NCBI GenBank assembly: GCA_025936275.1
Contig: JAICTR010000094.1
Coordinates: 1 to 8,947, forward strand
Direction of reading: 5' to 3'
Length of the DNA: 8,947 nt
Source: Burkholderiales bacterium
Lineage (GTDB): Bacteria; Pseudomonadota; Gammaproteobacteria; Burkholderiales; Usitatibacteraceae
The position numbers and the translations under genes were made by a program. The notes beneath the pieces are model-generated. The model was given only the letters and a program-made list of their open reading frames with translations. It was not told the DNA's origin and did no database searches. Below are positions 6,805-8,947 of this stretch, piece by piece; position 1 is the first letter of the stretch, and every line of letters begins with the position of its first letter.

Positions 6805-6854
6805 GCGGCGCGGTCGCGCGCCAGGGAGGTTGGATGAGGCCGCGGTGCGTCGGT

Positions 6855-7283
6855 TCAGCCCGCGGTGCCGGCCGGCTCGCCGGCGCGCAGGCCTTCGCCC
6901 GTCACGTCCACCGCGGGACCGGCCGCATCGCGCGCGACCTCCAGCGCGTACGCCGCCTGGCCTTCGTCGCGCGCGCGGCCGCTCAAGCGCACGCGACCCT
7001 GGTCGACGAGCACGGTGATCGCCGAACCCTCGAGGGCCGGATCGGTCGCGAGCGCGTCCATCACGCGCTCGGCGACGGCGCGATCGGTGGTGTCGGCCGT
7101 CGCCGCATCGCCGAAGTAGGAAAACTCCGTGCTGCCGTCGAGCGTGCCCTCGCTGCGCGCGGCGCTCGGCGGCGCATCCCGGCCGGGAAAGTCGACCGCC
7201 TGCGCGAACGCCGAGAACGCGGCGAAGGCGCCGAGCGCGATGCCGGCCGCGACACCGAGCGAGCGGAAGAAGTTGGGTTCCAT
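6855..7283 (-). CDS. Exported BON-domain protein
   Basis: The 142-residue protein has a signal peptide (MEPNFFRSLG, hydrophobic VAAGIALGAFAAFSAF, likely cleavage after AQA at residue 29), so it acts in the periplasm or outer membrane. A low-complexity linker (30-66) leads to a single BON domain at about 68-130 (DRAVAERVMDALATDP, then ITVLVDQGRVRLSGRARDEG and ALEVARDAAG). The pattern of a strand, VDQGRVRLSG, followed by a helix is typical of OsmY and related proteins, which bind membranes or support envelope stress resistance. OsmY has two BON domains and this has one. The ATG at 7283 is supported by AAGGAGG (revcomp of 7291-7297), 7 bases upstream. An upstream in-frame ATG would spoil the signal peptide. 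It appears to be the first gene of a unit with the acidic and HPP genes. Its 5' leader can form a hairpin that masks the ribosome site. Confidence 0.86.
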   Translation of the reverse strand: MEPNFFRSLGVAAGIALGAFAAFSAFAQAVDFPGRDAPPSAARSEGTLDGSTEFSYFGDAATADTTDRAVAERVMDALATDPALEGSAITVLVDQGRVRLSGRARDEGQAAYALEVARDAAGPAVDVTGEGLRAGEPAGTAG

Positions 7284-7285
7284 GG

Positions 7286-7310
7286 GCGTGCCTCCTTTCG
7301 GGGGACACGC
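7286..7310 (-). promoter_or_regulatory. Candidate leader hairpin masking the ribosome site of the BON gene
   Basis: On the minus strand the leader reads GCGTGTCCCC, loop CGAAA, GGAGGCACGC. The arms (7301-7310 and 7286-7295) pair at 9 of 10 positions, one of them G-U, with one A-C mismatch. The 3' arm contains most of the Shine-Dalgarno sequence and ends 2 bases before the ATG. A regulatory role is inferred, and a GC-rich genome produces such stems by chance. Confidence 0.35.
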
Positions 7311-7336
7311 GCGGCGGGGCACGGTTCCCGCGGGCA

Positions 7337-7350
7337 GCGGCGCAAGCCGC
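7337..7350 (-). terminator. Weak GC-rich stem-loop after the oxidoreductase gene
   Basis: The minus strand has GCGGC, loop TTGC, GCCGC, 12 bases after the stop of the oxidoreductase. The stem is only 5 pairs and has no T-run, so it is a doubtful terminator. It lies in the 78-base gap (7284-7361) that must also hold any promoter for the BON gene. I recognise no promoter boxes there. Confidence 0.2.
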
Positions 7351-7361
7351 CGCCGGGCGGA

Positions 7362-8357
7362 TCAGCCGAGCTTCACCAGCTGCTTGCCGAAATTGCCGCC
7401 GGAAAGAAGCGCCATGAGGCCGCGCGGCGCGTTCTCGAGGCCTTCGACGATCGACTCCTTGTAGCGCAGCTTGCCCGCGGCGATGCGCGCCGAGAGATCC
7501 GCCAGCGCCTCGCCGTAGCGGTCCTTCCAGTCGAAGACGATCATGCCCTGCATGCGGATGCGGTTCACGAGGATCGCGCGCAGCATCCGGTAGCCGTACG
7601 GCTCGGTGGCGTCGTACTCGGCGATGAGCCCGCACACGACGATGCGCGAGAACGGATTCATCGCGCGGAGCACCGTGTCGAGCACCTCGCCGCCCACGTT
7701 CTCGAAGTCGACGTCGATGCCCTTCGGGCACGCCGCGCGCAGGTCTTCGAGCAGGCGCCCCGCCTTGTAATCCACGCACGCATCGAAGCCCAGCTCGCGC
7801 ACCACGTAATCGCACTTCGCGCGTCCCCCGGCGATGCCGACCACGCGGCAGCCCTCCTGCTTCGCGAGTTGCCCCACGACGCTCCCGACGGCGCCCGAGG
7901 CGGCGGACACGACCACCGTGTCGCCGGGCTTGGGCTTGCCGATCTCGAAGAGGCCGAACCATGCGGTGATGCCCGGCATGCCGAGCACGCCGAGGTAATA
8001 GGAAGCGGGAACACGCGACGCATCGACCAGCATCAGCTCCTTGCCCTTCGCCACGCCGAAGAGCTGCCAGCCGAGCGAGGTGAGCACCTTGTCGCCGCGG
8101 CGGAATCCCGGGTGCCGCGATTCCACCACCTCGCCCACCGTCTGCCCCACCATGAGCGCGCCCACGTCGACGCTCGGCGCGTAGGACTTTGCATCGTTCA
8201 TGCGGCCGCGCATGTAGGGATCGAGCGAGAGCCATTCGTTCTTCACCAGCACCTCGCCCTCGCCCGGCTCGGGAAGCGGCGCTTCGGCGATGCGGAAGTT
8301 GTCGGGCGTAACCGTGCCCGCCGGGCGCGAGGCGAGGAGGACTTGCTTGTTAAGCAT
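7362..8357 (-). CDS. NADP-dependent medium-chain oxidoreductase (CurA/prostaglandin reductase-like)
   Basis: The enzyme is a zinc-free member of the MDR superfamily, in the group of leukotriene B4 12-hydroxydehydrogenase and CurA, which reduces alpha,beta-unsaturated ketones or enones with NADPH. The protein has 331 residues, normal for the group. The GroES-like N-terminal half contains WLSLDPYMRGRM (42-53), a family signature. The Rossmann domain has AASGAVGSVVGQLAK (152-166), and Lys181 in GGRAKCDYV probably contacts the NADP 2'-phosphate. No structural-zinc cysteine cluster is present. The ATG at 8357 has GAGGG (revcomp of 8366-8370) 8 bases upstream and overlaps the acyl-CoA dehydrogenase stop in ATGCTTAA, so the two are co-translated. 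It may reduce a reactive enone formed during acyl-CoA breakdown, but the substrate is unknown. The first 33 codons are repeated at the right edge of the window. Confidence 0.92.
   Translation of the reverse strand: MLNKQVLLASRPAGTVTPDNFRIAEAPLPEPGEGEVLVKNEWLSLDPYMRGRMNDAKSYAPSVDVGALMVGQTVGEVVESRHPGFRRGDKVLTSLGWQLFGVAKGKELMLVDASRVPASYYLGVLGMPGITAWFGLFEIGKPKPGDTVVVSAASGAVGSVVGQLAKQEGCRVVGIAGGRAKCDYVVRELGFDACVDYKAGRLLEDLRAACPKGIDVDFENVGGEVLDTVLRAMNPFSRIVVCGLIAEYDATEPYGYRMLRAILVNRIRMQGMIVFDWKDRYGEALADLSARIAAGKLRYKESIVEGLENAPRGLMALLSGGNFGKQLVKLG
8254..8352. repeat. 99-base direct repeat, copy 1 (start of oxidoreductase gene)
   Basis: This stretch, covering codons 2-34 of the oxidoreductase gene, is repeated without a mismatch at 8849-8947, 595 bases away. 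The base before it differs between copies (C at 8253, G at 8848). Confidence 0.97.
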
Positions 8358-8947
8358 TGGCGCGACCCTCTCGCCGGCCCTCTCCCGAGGGAGAGGGAGC
8401 GCTTCGTGCGAACCGCTCGAGGTGGTGGTCCGCGTCGCCGAACTGGCGCGCGATCGTCGTGAGGCGGCGGAAGGTGTGGCTCACCTTGAGCTCCTCGGTC
8501 ATGCCCATGCCGCCATGGAGCTGCACCGATTCCTGGCTCACGTGGCGCGCGGCATCGGCGATCCTGATCTTGGCCGCCGAGACGATGCGCGCACGCTCGC
8601 GCGGATCGCTCTCGGTATCGACGCGCGCGCAGGCGAGGCTCGCCATGGAGCGCGCCTGCTCGCACTCGATCACCATGTCCACCATGCGGTGCTGCAGCGC
8701 CTGGAAGGCGCCGATGGGCACGCCGAACTGCTTGCGCGTCCTGAGGTATTCGAGGGTCGCATCGTTGGCGTATTTCATCGCGCCGACGGCCTCCGCGCAG
8801 AGCAGCGCGGTCGCGTAGTCGACGGCTTCCTCGATGAAAGGTGATGCGTCGCCCTCGCCCGGCTCGGGAAGCGGCGCTTCGGCGATGCGGAAGTTGTCGG
8901 GCGTAACCGTGCCCGCCGGGCGCGAGGCGAGGAGGACTTGCTTGTTA
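8350..8947 (-). CDS. Acyl-CoA dehydrogenase, C-terminal part (5' partial; distal 99 bases are chimeric)
   Basis: This flavin enzyme makes the first double bond in acyl-CoA oxidation. The visible part is the C-terminal helical domain: ATLEYLRTRKQFG, PIGAFQALQHRMVDM (the ACAD C-terminal signature), then QLHGGMGMTEE, followed by a family-typical ending HHLERFA. The further tail of about 17 residues (RSAPSPSGEGRREGRANA) is encoded by a palindromic element and is unlikely to be part of the fold. Upstream, the frame reads GEGDASPFIEEAVDYATALLCAEAVG, typical ACAD sequence, up to about base 8848. Beyond that the frame continues without a stop into a copy of the oxidoreductase N-terminus, so the real N-terminal two thirds are not in the window. 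It overlaps the oxidoreductase start by 8 bases and probably forms a unit with it. Confidence 0.85.
   Translation of the reverse strand, partial: NKQVLLASRPAGTVTPDNFRIAEAPLPEPGEGDASPFIEEAVDYATALLCAEAVGAMKYANDATLEYLRTRKQFGVPIGAFQALQHRMVDMVIECEQARSMASLACARVDTESDPRERARIVSAAKIRIADAARHVSQESVQLHGGMGMTEELKVSHTFRRLTTIARQFGDADHHLERFARSAPSPSGEGRREGRANA
8378..8397. repeat. Palindromic CCCTCTCCC element in the dehydrogenase 3' end
   Basis: CCCTCTCCC and GGGAGAGGG, separated by GA, form a perfect 9-base inverted repeat. Such short GC-rich palindromes are familiar intergenic repeats in proteobacteria. Here it sits in the coding frame just after the normal end of the acyl-CoA dehydrogenase and encodes part of its SPSGEGRREG-type tail. 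Confidence 0.8.
8849..8947. repeat. 99-base direct repeat, copy 2 (window end)
   Basis: Identical to 8254-8352 and reaching exactly to the last base of the window. On the minus strand it places the oxidoreductase N-terminus in frame with the acyl-CoA dehydrogenase. Either a tandem duplication or an assembly artefact. Confidence 0.95.

Noticed and set aside
6793..8235. Long upstream extension of the acidic-protein frame
   Set aside because: It crosses the BON and oxidoreductase genes out of frame. The strong AGGAGG and the change of composition at 6792 mark the real start.
6777..8462. A 561-codon plus-strand frame
   Set aside because: It is antisense to the BON and oxidoreductase genes. Its composition is Arg/His/Ala-rich, and the genes on the other strand carry motifs and ribosome sites.

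Overview
This window is very GC-rich, with third codon positions almost always G or C, short gaps, and overlapping genes with Shine-Dalgarno starts. The gene content (fatty-acid oxidation enzymes, a BON-domain protein, an HPP-family membrane protein, a secreted protein with a WWNP...GW module) suggests a Gram-negative proteobacterium, most likely a betaproteobacterium (Burkholderiales or a relative). That placement is an inference. The right edge looks like the end of a metagenomic contig. No gene-free stretch longer than about 80 bases was found, and no rRNA, tRNA, CRISPR array, insertion sequence or phage gene was seen.

Left half, plus strand (about 1-4190): a tightly packed catabolic operon. 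It begins with the C-terminal part of a FadB/FadJ-type 3-hydroxyacyl-CoA dehydrogenase. An acetyl-CoA acyltransferase (thiolase) follows with an 8-base overlap, then a small VOC/glyoxalase-like protein, a DapA/NanA-superfamily aldolase or hydratase, and an exported metallo-beta-lactamase-fold hydrolase. The first two would perform the last two steps of beta-oxidation. The next three may handle a particular side substrate. Three secreted or membrane proteins of unknown function follow (4228-5787): one with a WWNP-type C-terminal module, one small exported protein with a repeated V-x-V-[M/F]-G motif, and a short single-pass membrane protein.

Right half, minus strand (5784-8947): genes converge on the left half at 5784-5787, where two stop codons share TTAA. 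Reading in the direction of transcription, the C-terminal part of an acyl-CoA dehydrogenase overlaps a CurA-like NADP-dependent oxidoreductase by 8 bases. A likely separate unit follows: an exported BON-domain protein, a highly acidic and probably disordered protein, and an HPP-family four-helix membrane protein. The acyl-CoA dehydrogenase fits functionally with the dehydrogenase and thiolase on the other strand, so the window is probably part of a lipid or acyl-CoA catabolism neighbourhood next to an envelope/stress cluster.

The most notable irregularity is a perfect 99-base direct repeat. The last 99 bases of the window (8849-8947) copy 8254-8352, the start of the oxidoreductase gene, and this fuses its N-terminus in frame to the acyl-CoA dehydrogenase. 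It is either a tandem duplication or, more likely, an assembly artefact at a contig end. I see no clear evidence of a new multi-gene system. The leads are a possible ribosome-site-masking hairpin before the BON gene, the repeated motif in the 167-residue protein, and the unusual set of genes behind the thiolase.
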